A stretch of 36,339 bases of DNA from Candidatus Neomarinimicrobiota bacterium (GCA_022567655.1 JADFGO010000011.1:1-36339), one strand, 5' to 3'; positions 8,374-17,165 are shown, numbered from the stretch's first letter. Numbers and translations: made by a program. The notes: a model not told the origin generated them from the sequence alone.

Positions 8374-8402
8374 TTGATTATATACGTTTTAATACATATA
8401 TA
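8374..8402 (+). promoter_or_regulatory. Probable sigma70 promoter of korAB
   Basis: TTGATT (8374-8379) and TATATA (8397-8402) are separated by 17 bases. Transcription would start near 8409, leaving a leader of about 90 bases before the korA ATG. Both boxes match at four of six positions. Confidence 0.45.
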
Positions 8403-8500
8403 GAACCGGTTCAGGCTGAAAACAGAGCCGTTACGAGCGAAATATTGAAAGGTGGGAAAAATTAACACACGATATATCAAAGAAATATCCAGAGTCTGAA

Positions 8501-10375
8501 ATGGCTAAATCGAACGGCGATCAACCCGATGCAGCCGAGATAAAAGAAAATTTAGAGAACATAGATTCCGCAACAGTGCGATTCGCCGGCGATTCCGGTG
8601 ATGGAATGCAGCTTGCCGGCACCCAATTCTCCAACACCACTGCGATTTTCGGCAACGATCTGAGCACATTGCCGGACTTTCCGGCGGAAATCAGAGCGCC
8701 GGCAGGATCACTCCCCGGTGTTAGCGGATTCCAAATCTGCTTCTCGAGTCATGATGTAATGACACCCGGTGACGAACCTGATGCCATGGTTATAATGAAC
8801 CCCGCCGCTCTGAAAATGAACGTCGGTGACTTACAACCCGGCGGAATACTTATAGTAAACGAAGATGCGTTTAAACCCCTAAATATTCAAAAAGCCGGAT
8901 ACGACGTTTCACCGCTCGAAGATGGATCTTTATCGGAGTATCGTCTGATCAAGATCCCGATTACCAAATTAACTCTGAACGCACTCGAAGATTTCAATTT
9001 GAATAACAAAATTAAAGAGCGTTCAAAAAATTTCACCGCTTTAGGGATAGTTTTCTGGTTATATGACCGACCTCTTCAGCCGACCATCGAGTGGGTGAAG
9101 GAAAAATTCGCGAAAGTCCCCGACGTTGCTGAGGCGAATATTACAGCGCTGAAAACAGGTAATAACTTTGCGTCAACCGCCCGGATTTTCACAAGTCATT
9201 ATTCCGTAAAAAAGGCGAAAATGAAAAAGGGGAAATACCGCAACATCACGGGCAACGAAGCGACCGCTCTCGGTTATGTAACGGCGGCAAATTTAGCCGG
9301 TAAGCAACTGGTTTATGCATCTTACCCGATAACGCCCGCCAGCGACATTCTTCATGAGCTCGCTAAGCATAAATCGTTCCGCGTCAAAACTATACAAGCG
9401 GAAGATGAAATTGCGGCGATATGCGCAGCTCTGGGCGCAGCTTATACGGGAAGTATCGGAATTACGGGAACGAGCGGTCCCGGACTCGCCCTTAAAAGCG
9501 AGGCGATCAACCTGGCACTCATGACGGAGATTCCGGTAGTTATTTCAAATGTCCAGAGGGGCGGTCCGAGCACCGGATTGCCCACAAAGACCGAGCAGGC
9601 CGACTTGCTTCAGGCGATGTTTGGTCGTAACAGTGACTCTTCGCTTCCTATAGTTGCAGCTTCGACTCCAGCTGATTGCTTCAAAATGGCATTCGAAGCT
9701 GTCCGTCTTGCCGTAGAGTCGATGTCGCCTGTTATCTTCCTTACGGACGGTTACCTCGGCTCCGGCTCTGAGCCGTTTAAAGTGCCTGATGTCGCAGACC
9801 TGCCTCGAATCGAGATAAAACATCACACCGATCCCAAAACGTACGCTCCATATCTAAGAGATATGAAAACTTTTTCCAGGCCCTGGGCTGTCCCGGGGAC
9901 TCCCGGCTTAGAGCATCGTCTCGGTGGTTTGGAGAAGGCGGACGGCTCAGGTGACGTGAGCTACGACCCTCTCAACCACGAACTGATGACGATGTACCGT
10001 CATAAAAAAGTGGAAAGTCTGGCGAATTCAATTCCGCTCCTGAAAGTAACAGGGCCGAAATCAGGTAAACTTCTCGTACTCGGTTGGGGTAGTACGTTCG
10101 GCGCAATATCAGCGGCGGTCAAGTCTCTAAGCGCTAATGGAATAGAGATATCGAGCACACACCTCAACTACCTGAATCCGTTTCCGAAAAACCTCGGTAA
10201 AGTTTTGAGCTCATTTGAAAAGGTTCTTATACCCGAGATCAATCTCGGCCAATTAGCATTACTGATAAAAGCCCGATTCGGTGTTAATGTCGTCCAGCTG
10301 AATAAGGTTAAAGGGAAACCATTTTTAATACACGAAATCTACGATAAGATCCGGGAAGTTCTGAAAGGGAATTAG
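8501..10375 (+). CDS. korA: 2-oxoacid:ferredoxin oxidoreductase, fused gamma-alpha subunit (probably 2-oxoglutarate)
   Basis: The 624-residue large subunit of an OFOR enzyme that oxidatively decarboxylates a 2-oxoacid with CoA, giving acyl-CoA, CO2 and reduced ferredoxin. The N-terminal gamma domain begins after about 25 residues with VRFAGDSGDGMQLAG, followed by RAPAGSLPGVSGFQI. The alpha domain starts near residue 245 with GNEATALGYVTAANLAG, then YPITPASDILHEL and TGTSGPGLALKSEAI, and ends with the transketolase C-terminal fold. This fusion is the usual KorA arrangement. The TPP-binding beta subunit follows three bases later, so the two form a heterodimer. Assignment to 2-oxoglutarate rather than pyruvate rests on this two-gene layout and on motif similarity and is not certain. 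No ferredoxin or delta subunit gene is next to it. Confidence 0.9.
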   Translation: MAKSNGDQPDAAEIKENLENIDSATVRFAGDSGDGMQLAGTQFSNTTAIFGNDLSTLPDFPAEIRAPAGSLPGVSGFQICFSSHDVMTPGDEPDAMVIMNPAALKMNVGDLQPGGILIVNEDAFKPLNIQKAGYDVSPLEDGSLSEYRLIKIPITKLTLNALEDFNLNNKIKERSKNFTALGIVFWLYDRPLQPTIEWVKEKFAKVPDVAEANITALKTGNNFASTARIFTSHYSVKKAKMKKGKYRNITGNEATALGYVTAANLAGKQLVYASYPITPASDILHELAKHKSFRVKTIQAEDEIAAICAALGAAYTGSIGITGTSGPGLALKSEAINLALMTEIPVVISNVQRGGPSTGLPTKTEQADLLQAMFGRNSDSSLPIVAASTPADCFKMAFEAVRLAVESMSPVIFLTDGYLGSGSEPFKVPDVADLPRIEIKHHTDPKTYAPYLRDMKTFSRPWAVPGTPGLEHRLGGLEKADGSGDVSYDPLNHELMTMYRHKKVESLANSIPLLKVTGPKSGKLLVLGWGSTFGAISAAVKSLSANGIEISSTHLNYLNPFPKNLGKVLSSFEKVLIPEINLGQLALLIKARFGVNVVQLNKVKGKPFLIHEIYDKIREVLKGN

Positions 10376-10378
10376 AAT

Positions 10379-11416
10379 ATGAAGAACAAAGGCAACGGAA
10401 ACGGCAGAGCAGTATCTCAATTAACAAAAGCGGATTTTACGTCAAGCAATGAAGTTCGGTGGTGTCCCGGATGCGGCGATTACTCGATTCTTTCACAGGT
10501 TCAAAAGCTATTGCCTACTCTCGGAGTCCCGAAGGAAAACTTCGTGTTCGTTTCCGGAATTGGCTGTTCGAGCCGCTTTCCTTATTACCTTGACACCTAT
10601 GGTTTTCATTCGATACACGGAAGAGCGCTTCCGATCGCTACAGGAGTCAAGGTCGCTAATCCTGACCTGTCTGTATGGGTCATTACGGGCGATGGAGATG
10701 CGTTGTCAATTGGAGGAAATCATTTTATACATGCGCTTCGGCGTAACCCGGACATCAATATTCTGCTCTTCAACAACCGTATTTACGGCTTGACCAAGGG
10801 ACAATATTCCCCTACCTCGGAGATGGGTAAAGTCACAAAATCAAGTCCGTTCGGAAGCGTTGAGCAGCCGATAAGACCCGTTAATGTAGCCCTCGCGGCT
10901 GAAGCTTCTTTTGTAGCACGCACGATAGACCGATGGCCTCATCACCTTTCCGAAATGATTAAAAAAGCTTTTGATCATAAAGGCACTTCACTCGTTGAGA
11001 TATACCAGAATTGCAACATATTCAATGACGGAGCGTTTTTCGAATATACCGAGAAGGACGTAAAAGACGATAACACGCTGATCCTCGAAGACGGTAAACC
11101 TCTTCTTTTTGGAAAAGATAATGACAAAGGCGTTATATTGGACGGTGTGACGCCAAAGATGGTCAAATTAGGGGATAAATATTCCGAAAAAGATCTTCTC
11201 GTCCATAACGAGAAAGAGGATTCCCCGATAATGGCAAATATTCTTGCGAACATCGAATTTTATGGCGGTCCGCTGCCCTTAGGTGTTTTCCGCTCTGTAG
11301 AAAGACCATGTTACGAAGATATGATAGAAGATCAGATCGAAGACGTCATCAACAAGAACGGAGAAGGAGATATCCAAAAACTTCTATCAAGCGGGTACAC
11401 CTGGACCGTTAATTAG
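10379..11416 (+). CDS. korB: 2-oxoacid:ferredoxin oxidoreductase beta subunit (TPP-binding)
   Basis: A 345-residue partner of the preceding alpha subunit. It binds thiamine diphosphate and one 4Fe-4S cluster. Residues 28-34 are WCPGCGD, with cluster cysteines 29 and 32; a third is in GIGCSSRFP (Cys63) and a fourth is probably in QNCNIFND. The TPP/Mg motif runs from GDGDA (104-108) to FNNRIYG (131-137). NRIYGLTKGQYSPTSE is characteristic of the KorB group. The ATG at 10379 has AAGGGA upstream and sits three bases after the korA stop, so the genes form one operon. Length is at the upper end for the family, because the C-terminal part (from about 225) is longer than the core. Confidence 0.92.
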   Translation: MKNKGNGNGRAVSQLTKADFTSSNEVRWCPGCGDYSILSQVQKLLPTLGVPKENFVFVSGIGCSSRFPYYLDTYGFHSIHGRALPIATGVKVANPDLSVWVITGDGDALSIGGNHFIHALRRNPDINILLFNNRIYGLTKGQYSPTSEMGKVTKSSPFGSVEQPIRPVNVALAAEASFVARTIDRWPHHLSEMIKKAFDHKGTSLVEIYQNCNIFNDGAFFEYTEKDVKDDNTLILEDGKPLLFGKDNDKGVILDGVTPKMVKLGDKYSEKDLLVHNEKEDSPIMANILANIEFYGGPLPLGVFRSVERPCYEDMIEDQIEDVINKNGEGDIQKLLSSGYTWTVN

Positions 11417-11478
11417 AAATATTTTCAGTTCATTCCCACCAACCCTTCATATCAGGGTTTCTTACGCAATAGACTGAT

Positions 11479-12309
11479 TTGACCCCGATATTAAGCACCA
11501 AAGATCTGAACCTCTATTACCGCGAAGAAGGTACCGGTACTCCGGTCGTACTGCTCCATGGTCTGACTCTATCGGGACTTATGTGGACGCCGCAGGTAAA
11601 AGCGCTTTCCAAAACATACAGGGTGATTATTCCTGACCTGCGAGGGCACGGTAAATCTTCGGCGCCTGACCATGGCTACACCTTTCACGATTATGCATCG
11701 GATATCAAACGGCTTTTTGACGAATTGAACCTGGATAAGGCGCATCTGATCGGATTATCTCTCGGTGGTGCGGTCGCTGCGGAGTTCACGGTAGCCTATT
11801 CTGAATCGGTTATCTCAACCGTTCTCATAAGTCCGATGCCTCCGCGATTTATACCGGGAGATGACTGGTCGGTGACCTTGAATAAATTCCGGAGTGTTAT
11901 GAATGATAAGGGATTGGATAGCGCAGTTGAAAATGTCTTGCTAAAGGAGCCCGTATTCGGTAAAATGAATATAGGAATTGACGATTGGATGAATCTTAAA
12001 AATGCCGTCAGGCAGTTTTCAGGTACTCCCGTTGATGATAATCTTTCAGGGAGAAATGATTCGATGAGGATTTTGGAATTACTTCCGGCGTTAGAAACTC
12101 CTTTCCTTATAATTACAGGAGAAAACGATTATAAAAAGTTCCATGACACTGCCGAATCTCTCGCGGATTCTCTCTTGAACGTGCGGCATCTGTCGGTTAA
12201 AAACGCAGGTCATTTGTGTAGTATGGAACAACCTGAAATAGTAAATAAAGAGATTTTGCAATTTTTAAGCAATTCAGTCCATCACCGAACGCAAAAATCC
12301 GATGATTAA
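11479..12309 (+). CDS. Alpha/beta-fold hydrolase (3-oxoadipate enol-lactonase-like)
   Basis: A 276-residue cytoplasmic alpha/beta hydrolase. The oxyanion region LLHGLTLSG is at residues 25-33. The nucleophile elbow GLSLGG contains Ser94, the acid is probably Asp217 in GENDY and the histidine is His245 in NAGHLCSME, so the triad is complete. PDLRGHGKSSAP is also typical. The closest familiar groups are enol-lactonases and small ester hydrolases, but the substrate cannot be told from the sequence. The only suitable start is TTG at 11479, with no strong ribosome binding site. The 3' end overlaps the glutaredoxin gene by eight bases, suggesting translational coupling. Confidence 0.85.
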   Translation: MTPILSTKDLNLYYREEGTGTPVVLLHGLTLSGLMWTPQVKALSKTYRVIIPDLRGHGKSSAPDHGYTFHDYASDIKRLFDELNLDKAHLIGLSLGGAVAAEFTVAYSESVISTVLISPMPPRFIPGDDWSVTLNKFRSVMNDKGLDSAVENVLLKEPVFGKMNIGIDDWMNLKNAVRQFSGTPVDDNLSGRNDSMRILELLPALETPFLIITGENDYKKFHDTAESLADSLLNVRHLSVKNAGHLCSMEQPEIVNKEILQFLSNSVHHRTQKSDD

Positions 12310-12541
12310 GCTTTACGAAACAACGTTCTGCCCCTATTGTGATATTGTGAAGGACAGATTGAATGAGCTCGGATTGGAATTCGAAAGCGTGATAGTGCCC
12401 TCTCCGCGTCACCGGAGAAAGATAGTTCAGGAGCTTTCGGGGCAATCGCTGGTTCCGGTTATTGTCGACGGCGATGAAGTCATTAACGATTCACAAAGGA
12501 TAATAGAGTACTTATCAAAATATCAATCGAATATGAATTGA
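12302..12541 (+). CDS. Glutaredoxin-family protein
   Basis: A 79-residue thioredoxin-fold protein with the classical dithiol site Cys10-Pro-Tyr-Cys13 after the first strand (MIKLYETTF). SLVPVIVDGDEVINDSQRI supplies the cis-proline (the VP pair) and the glutathione-binding segment expected for glutaredoxins or GST N-terminal-like domains. It would reduce disulfides or glutathionylated proteins. Eight bases overlap the upstream hydrolase gene, and the M20 hydrolase gene begins eight bases after its stop, so the three genes are probably one transcript. Confidence 0.85.
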   Translation: MIKLYETTFCPYCDIVKDRLNELGLEFESVIVPSPRHRRKIVQELSGQSLVPVIVDGDEVINDSQRIIEYLSKYQSNMN

Positions 12542-12549
12542 GATAATAG

Positions 12550-13839
12550 ATGATTAGAAGAAATCAATTAAAGTTCTTCTTCATTCTGATTATTTTAACC
12601 TTTGTATCCTTAACAACTATAAAAGGACGGGATAGAGACTTGAACAAAACTATCAAAGCGAAATCCTCGGAGATCGCCGCTGAAGTTAAAAAGTGGCGGC
12701 GGCATATTCATGAAAACCCGGAGCTATCCAACGAAGAAAATGAAACTTCAAAATTTGTAGAATCAAACCTGAAGAAGTTCGGATTTAACCCCGTAAACGG
12801 AGTTGCCAATACCGGAGTGGTCGCTTTGTTAGTAGGCGGCAAGCCGGGTCCGACAATTGCCGTCAGAGCCGACATGGACGCTCTGCCGATTGAAGAAGAG
12901 ACAGGATTGAAATTCGCCTCTAAAAACAAGGGGGTAATGCACGCCTGCGGGCATGATTTTCACACTTCTATCCTTTTAGGGGTTGCCAAGATACTCAATG
13001 ACGTCAAGGAAGAACTTCCCGGTAAAGTAAAATTTATCTTTCAACCGGCTGAGGAAGCGCCGTCGGGACAGATGGTAGGCGCTCGCCTCATGGTCAAGGA
13101 AGGCGTACTCAATTCGCCCGACGTAGAAGCGATATTCGGACTGCACGTTGCTTCTGAACTTGATGTCGGTAGTCTCGGATATGTCTCGGGTCCCTTTATG
13201 GCTTCGAGTGATCTTTTCAAGATCACGATCCACGGCAAGCGCTCTCACGGGGCATATCCGTGGAAAGGGATTGACGCTATTGTAATAGCCTCGGAAGTGG
13301 TAACCGCCCTGCAAAGCATTACCAGCAGGCGAATAGATGCCCGGAAACCGGTCGTAGTAACAGTCGGAAAAATTAACGGCGGTGAAAATTTCAATATAAT
13401 CGCCGCTGAAGTCATACTTGAGGGTACAGTCCGCACACTTGACCCTGAGGCGCATGAGCAGGTACCGGTCATAATGGAGGAAATTTTGAAGGGTATCACC
13501 TCGGCGCACGGAGCGAGTTACGAATTTTCCTATACACGGGGAGCGCCCGTTACCGTCAACGACCCGGAGCTTACTGCGCAATCTATCTCTTCCCTCGAAT
13601 CCACCGTAGGTGAAAGTTTAGTGATAGTTGGGAATCCGACCATGGGCGCTGAAGATTTCGCCTGGTTTGCAAATGAGGTGCCGGGATTCTATTTTGACCT
13701 TGGAGTCCGAAACGAAAAAGAGAACAAAATATACGGCGTGCATACGGCTCTCTTCAATCCTGATGAAGATGCCCTCGAATTAGGAGTCAGAGCTATGTCG
13801 CAAGTTATTATCGACTATTTAACAAGAAACAGCAAATAA
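12550..13839 (+). CDS. Exported M20 family amidohydrolase (IAA-amino acid hydrolase/hippurate hydrolase type)
   Basis: A 429-residue metallohydrolase of peptidase family M20D, which splits N-acyl amino acids and related amides. Binuclear metal ligands are visible: Cys133 and His135 in HACGHDFH, Glu168 and Glu169 in FQPAEEAP, His199 in FGLHV, and a late histidine in YGVHTALF. RADMDALPIEEETG is the family signature. The dimerisation domain is the middle part (about 205-320). Unlike most family members it has an N-terminal hydrophobic stretch (about residues 8-22) after basic residues, so it is exported or membrane-anchored. It lies eight bases after the glutaredoxin gene. The actual substrate is unknown. 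Confidence 0.9.
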   Translation: MIRRNQLKFFFILIILTFVSLTTIKGRDRDLNKTIKAKSSEIAAEVKKWRRHIHENPELSNEENETSKFVESNLKKFGFNPVNGVANTGVVALLVGGKPGPTIAVRADMDALPIEEETGLKFASKNKGVMHACGHDFHTSILLGVAKILNDVKEELPGKVKFIFQPAEEAPSGQMVGARLMVKEGVLNSPDVEAIFGLHVASELDVGSLGYVSGPFMASSDLFKITIHGKRSHGAYPWKGIDAIVIASEVVTALQSITSRRIDARKPVVVTVGKINGGENFNIIAAEVILEGTVRTLDPEAHEQVPVIMEEILKGITSAHGASYEFSYTRGAPVTVNDPELTAQSISSLESTVGESLVIVGNPTMGAEDFAWFANEVPGFYFDLGVRNEKENKIYGVHTALFNPDEDALELGVRAMSQVIIDYLTRNSK

Positions 13840-13852
13840 TGAAAAACAACAG

Positions 13853-15388
13853 TTGAAATTTTATTCGCCTGAACCGGAAGTAAAAATCACAAGGGCGTTC
13901 AAGGAGCCCTACAAAAGTATTATCACCGCAGCGCGTACCTGCTATTCTCCTTCGGGGATAGTCGAAGATGACAGAGTGAAACATAATTACGAAGCTCTTG
14001 TATCCGACCTCTATCAGGCTGGACATCACACGACTTTTCAGCACGCGCAATTTCAATTTGCAATTTCAAACGTCTCCCGCCATGCGGTCTGGTCATTCCT
14101 TCATAGCCACCCGTTTTATAATTCGGAGCAGGTAAGCCAGCGATATGTAGCGGTCAATAAAAACAACTATTCGATCCCTCCGTTCAGTTCCCGCGGAAGA
14201 GTGATTTACGAATCGACGGTCAGGACACAAATGAACGCTTACGACAAACTTCGGAAATTGCTTGTCAAGCCGGCAGCCGAAGAATTTTACAGGCGTTTTC
14301 CGGGAAGAATAAAAGTCAGCGAGAAATATGAAAAGGAGATTGGTAAAAAAGCGCAGGAGATCGCACGCTACGTCCTTCCCGTCTCCACCTTCACTTACCT
14401 CTATCACACTGTCAGCGCTTTGACCGTGTTGCGCTATATGCGTATATGCCAGATTTATGACACTCCTTTTGAACAGAGAATCCTTGCACAAAAAATGGCG
14501 GACGCAATACTGGACATCGATCCCGACTATAAGATAGTGCTTGAGGAACCGCTTGATGCTGATGAGCTGCGCGGCTATCAGAGTTTGAACGGACGAAGTA
14601 ACGGTAAAGCGTCAGAATTTCGGAAAGAGTTTGATGATAGTTTAGAGGGCAGAACTTCCCTGCTGATCGATTACAAGCTGCGGAATCAAGAGAGCATAGC
14701 GGATGCCGTCAGAGAAGTACTCGGTCTTTCGAGGAATGATCTTGACGACGAATCGGCTATCAGACTCTCGATCGATCCATCCCGAAACAGAGTGTTCGGA
14801 GAGAAACTGAACCTCTCTACTCATGACAAACTGACCCGCGCGATGCACCATGCCAGCTATACGTTCAGGAAGAAGATCAGCCATACAGCCGATTCACAGG
14901 ACCAACGGCATAGAATGACTCCCGCTTCCCGTCCTGTTCTTATCGCTCACATGGATAATACTCCCGACTATATTACACCCGCCTTGATAAATCAAAGTAA
15001 ACCGGCAACTGATCTGTTCACTACTACGATGGAACAGACATGGGACTCCATCGCAAAACTGACAACTCTCGGTGAATCTTCCGAGTTTATCGCCTACGTT
15101 CTCCCAAATGCTGTGTCGATAAGGTTTACAGAGTCCTCCGATCTTCTGAATCTTCACCACAAACACGCCATGAGACTCTGTTACCTCGCCCAGGAAGAAA
15201 TATGGAAAGCATCGCTCGATGAAGCGCTGCAAATCACTGAAATTAACCCATTGATCGGTAAATTCCTTCTCCCCCCTTGCACTCTCAGACAAATCGCCGG
15301 TACCAAACCGTTCTGCCCCGAAGGAAAAAGATACTGCGGAGAACCTGTCTGGAATTATTCGCGTGAAGAATACACGCGGATAATATGA
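13853..15388 (+). CDS. Tandem-domain ThyX-like flavin-dependent thymidylate synthase homologue
   Basis: A 511-residue protein with two ThyX-like domains, about twice the length of ordinary ThyX (220-250). Domain 1 (about 1-240) has SRHAVWSFLHSHPFYN and SEQVSQRY. The usual RHR is replaced by His84-Ser85-His86, while Ser95 and Arg97 of the motif's second half remain. Domain 2 (about 300-511) has QRHRMTPASRP, so RHR is present at 352-354. Both domains have the LP-containing helix segment (ARYVLPVSTF, FIAYVLPNAV). The C terminus carries an unusual cluster with Cys476, Cys488 and Cys495. The start is TTG at 13853; the ATG at 13839 leads to an immediate stop. ThyX makes dTMP from dUMP using FAD and methylene-tetrahydrofolate. 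Whether this tandem form does so cannot be settled here, but I see no other thymidylate synthase in the window. Confidence 0.8.
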   Translation: MKFYSPEPEVKITRAFKEPYKSIITAARTCYSPSGIVEDDRVKHNYEALVSDLYQAGHHTTFQHAQFQFAISNVSRHAVWSFLHSHPFYNSEQVSQRYVAVNKNNYSIPPFSSRGRVIYESTVRTQMNAYDKLRKLLVKPAAEEFYRRFPGRIKVSEKYEKEIGKKAQEIARYVLPVSTFTYLYHTVSALTVLRYMRICQIYDTPFEQRILAQKMADAILDIDPDYKIVLEEPLDADELRGYQSLNGRSNGKASEFRKEFDDSLEGRTSLLIDYKLRNQESIADAVREVLGLSRNDLDDESAIRLSIDPSRNRVFGEKLNLSTHDKLTRAMHHASYTFRKKISHTADSQDQRHRMTPASRPVLIAHMDNTPDYITPALINQSKPATDLFTTTMEQTWDSIAKLTTLGESSEFIAYVLPNAVSIRFTESSDLLNLHHKHAMRLCYLAQEEIWKASLDEALQITEINPLIGKFLLPPCTLRQIAGTKPFCPEGKRYCGEPVWNYSREEYTRII

Positions 15389-15451
15389 AATTTGATTTGC
15401 ATATCAGCAGCTGCCTAATTATCATTAATCGACAAGTTTTTTGGAGAAAAA

Positions 15452-15745
15452 ATGCCTACGGCGAGAGTTCTTGAAGTAATAGACGGAAAATCATTGATGA
15501 TCTCACCTATGTGGGTACATAAAGACAGATCGGGCTTCATTCTTATCTTGGATGGAGTCGAAACCCCGGCAAGAGGGGAAATGGGCGGACCGGAGGCGAT
15601 GGAAGCACATACGAAGATATGCACCGGGAAGAATATATCGTATTCGGGAGAGAAAATAGACCCTCACCGCAGACTTGTAGCTGATGTGGAAATAGGCGGC
15701 GTATCCGTTAACGAAACGATGAGAGAACTCGGTTATAGATCGTAA
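15452..15745 (+). CDS. SNase/thermonuclease-fold small protein, probably not catalytic
   Basis: A 97-residue protein without signal peptide. The pattern matches the staphylococcal nuclease OB fold: ARVLEVIDGKS, then ILILDGVETPA, GGPEAMEAHTKICTGKNIS, DPHRRLVADVEIGGVSVNE and MRELGY. Set beside S. aureus nuclease, Asp21 is replaced by Lys13 (DGKS), Arg35 by Ile, Asp40 by Glu and Glu43 by Ala. Only the arginine corresponding to Arg87 (Arg73 or Arg74) remains. The fold is convincing but the catalytic site is not, so a nucleic-acid or protein binding role is more likely. TTGGAG precedes the ATG. It stands alone between the ThyX-like gene and a convergent gene. Confidence 0.65.
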   Translation: MPTARVLEVIDGKSLMISPMWVHKDRSGFILILDGVETPARGEMGGPEAMEAHTKICTGKNISYSGEKIDPHRRLVADVEIGGVSVNETMRELGYRS

Positions 15746-15830
15746 AATACAGCCCGACTAAGGGTTGTCATATAATCAGACTGAAGATTGTTAAACCGGT
15801 TCGGTAATGCGCTCAGGACGAAAAGTTAAC

Positions 15831-16931
15831 TTATATCTTAAATGCCCGTCTCAAAATAGCAGCAACGTCGTTAATAGAAAAATTAGCTAAGGCGTTTATC
15901 GTCAAGGAATCATCAAGACCCTTATCGGAATCGAGGTCAATGTATTCTATCCCAAGAGTTATCCTGCTGCCGAGAATCGGGAATTTTCCGCGAATCACCG
16001 TTCCGTCAACAGATGTGAGCGGAGCGTTTCCCGCGCTTGGGTCCAATATTACAATCCCCGAAGGAACTTCAAATGATGAAATGAGGTACTCGAGAACAAA
16101 ACTTCCCTTAACTCCCACGACAGAGACGGGGAGACTCAGCCTGGCGCCATACTGTAGTCTGTAAAATGCGTCTTTGATCCTCACCGTATCCGGAACTGTT
16201 TCGTTGGTAATTATCGTGAAATTTTTCACACTCCAGTCAAAATATCCAACCGGTGCGATATGAATACGGCTGAATTTTATCTCGATAGCGGTTCCCAGGC
16301 TGAAGTGTAAGTCTTTCGGAATCGTCAGGGCTCGACTTCCTGTAACCGTATCCGGTTCATCCGAAGTGAACCGCATACCTGTGAGCAGATACAGGCTGAT
16401 ACGCCTGCCTAACTGAAAATATTCGTAGTTAACATTATAAGCAAAAGTGAAGTGACCGGTATCCCCAAATCCGTCGTTATCATAGAACGCCGACCCAAAG
16501 CTCAGTGAACCGGGCATTCTATGTGCTTTTTCATAGATCCTGTTGTTGAAAAAATTGAAGGGTACGAAAGGACTCCTTTTGATGGAGCCTTGATTCGGAT
16601 TAAGAACGTATATGGGAGTGTCCTTGACAAAAGCTATCTCAAACACGTCCGGCAGCTTGTTGGTAACTTCCTGGACTAAGTCCTCGATCGTTTCGATATC
16701 CATATTTATAAAATTAAACCGCTCTGAAAATACAGCGATGCCGTCTATGTCTTTTATATTTATGCTGAATTCATCATCAGTGAGAGTAAGCAGCGCCGTC
16801 TCAAAACTGTCCGGCGCCTCCGGTGTGAATTTAATTGCTAACCCCACCGTCTTCTGACCCATCGCGCTGACGGAAATCATAAGTAATACCTGTATAGAAA
16901 AGACAACTGTTCTAAGTTCTTTTCTGATCAT
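15831..16931 (-). CDS. Secreted or outer-membrane protein of unknown function
   Basis: A 366-residue protein with a signal peptide (basic start MIRKELR, hydrophobic VVFSIQVLLMISVSA, probable cleavage after MG or AMG). I do not recognise a family. Residues about 30-120 form a small globular part with DIDGIAVFSERFNFINMDIE. From about 145 on, alternating hydrophobic/polar segments with many aromatic residues (FTFAYNVNYEYFQLG, ISLYLLTGMRF, GARLSLPVSVVG) read like outer-membrane beta strands. The start at 16931 is supported by GGAG just upstream on the minus strand. It is divergent from hsp20 with a 296-bp spacer. A surface beta-barrel is the likeliest description. Confidence 0.6.
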   Translation of the reverse strand: MIRKELRTVVFSIQVLLMISVSAMGQKTVGLAIKFTPEAPDSFETALLTLTDDEFSINIKDIDGIAVFSERFNFINMDIETIEDLVQEVTNKLPDVFEIAFVKDTPIYVLNPNQGSIKRSPFVPFNFFNNRIYEKAHRMPGSLSFGSAFYDNDGFGDTGHFTFAYNVNYEYFQLGRRISLYLLTGMRFTSDEPDTVTGSRALTIPKDLHFSLGTAIEIKFSRIHIAPVGYFDWSVKNFTIITNETVPDTVRIKDAFYRLQYGARLSLPVSVVGVKGSFVLEYLISSFEVPSGIVILDPSAGNAPLTSVDGTVIRGKFPILGSRITLGIEYIDLDSDKGLDDSLTINALANFSINDVAAILRRAFKI

Positions 16932-17081
16932 CCTCCACTCCTAAGAAGAATTATCGCTTCAAAATTAAGTTTCTTAAGGTACTCGCAGACGTTTTCACAA
17001 TCAAGCGCAGATTTTCGGTGACAATTTAGCATAATAAATCGCCAAAACACCGCCTATTTGACATTAGTAAGAGTTTGTTAC

Positions 17082-17094
17082 TGCCATTATGGCA
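17082..17094. promoter_or_regulatory. Palindrome, possible operator or enhancer site upstream of the sigma54 promoter
   Basis: TGCCATTATGGCA is a perfect palindrome apart from its central base. It is centred roughly 90 bases before the start point predicted from the sigma54 promoter at 17151-17165, where bacterial enhancer-binding proteins commonly bind. It also lies in the spacer of the divergent gene at 16931. Confidence 0.4.
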
Positions 17095-17150
17095 TTATTA
17101 AAATAATTTTATTTCTTATAAGTCCTTTATTATCAACAATATCTAACTTC

Positions 17151-17165
17151 TGGCACGAAAGATGC
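17151..17165 (+). promoter_or_regulatory. Sigma54 (RpoN) type -24/-12 promoter of the hsp20 gene
   Basis: TGGCACG-AAAG-ATGC matches the RpoN consensus TGGCACG-N4-TTGC with one mismatch. The invariant GG (17152-17153) and GC (17164-17165) are separated by the required 10 bases. Transcription would start near 17177, about 50 bases before the hsp20 ATG. This points to activator-dependent expression, unlike the HrcA/CIRCE or sigma32 control usual for small heat-shock genes. No sigma54 activator gene lies in the window. Confidence 0.65.

Noticed and set aside
12976-13581. Minus-strand 201-codon frame opposite the M20 amidohydrolase
   Set aside because: It mirrors a gene with intact catalytic motifs and has no ribosome binding site or recognisable domain.
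17040-17090. TTGACA at 17058-17063 as a sigma70 promoter for hsp20
   Set aside because: No -10 box stands at 16-18 bases downstream; the sigma54 element closer to the gene explains the data better.
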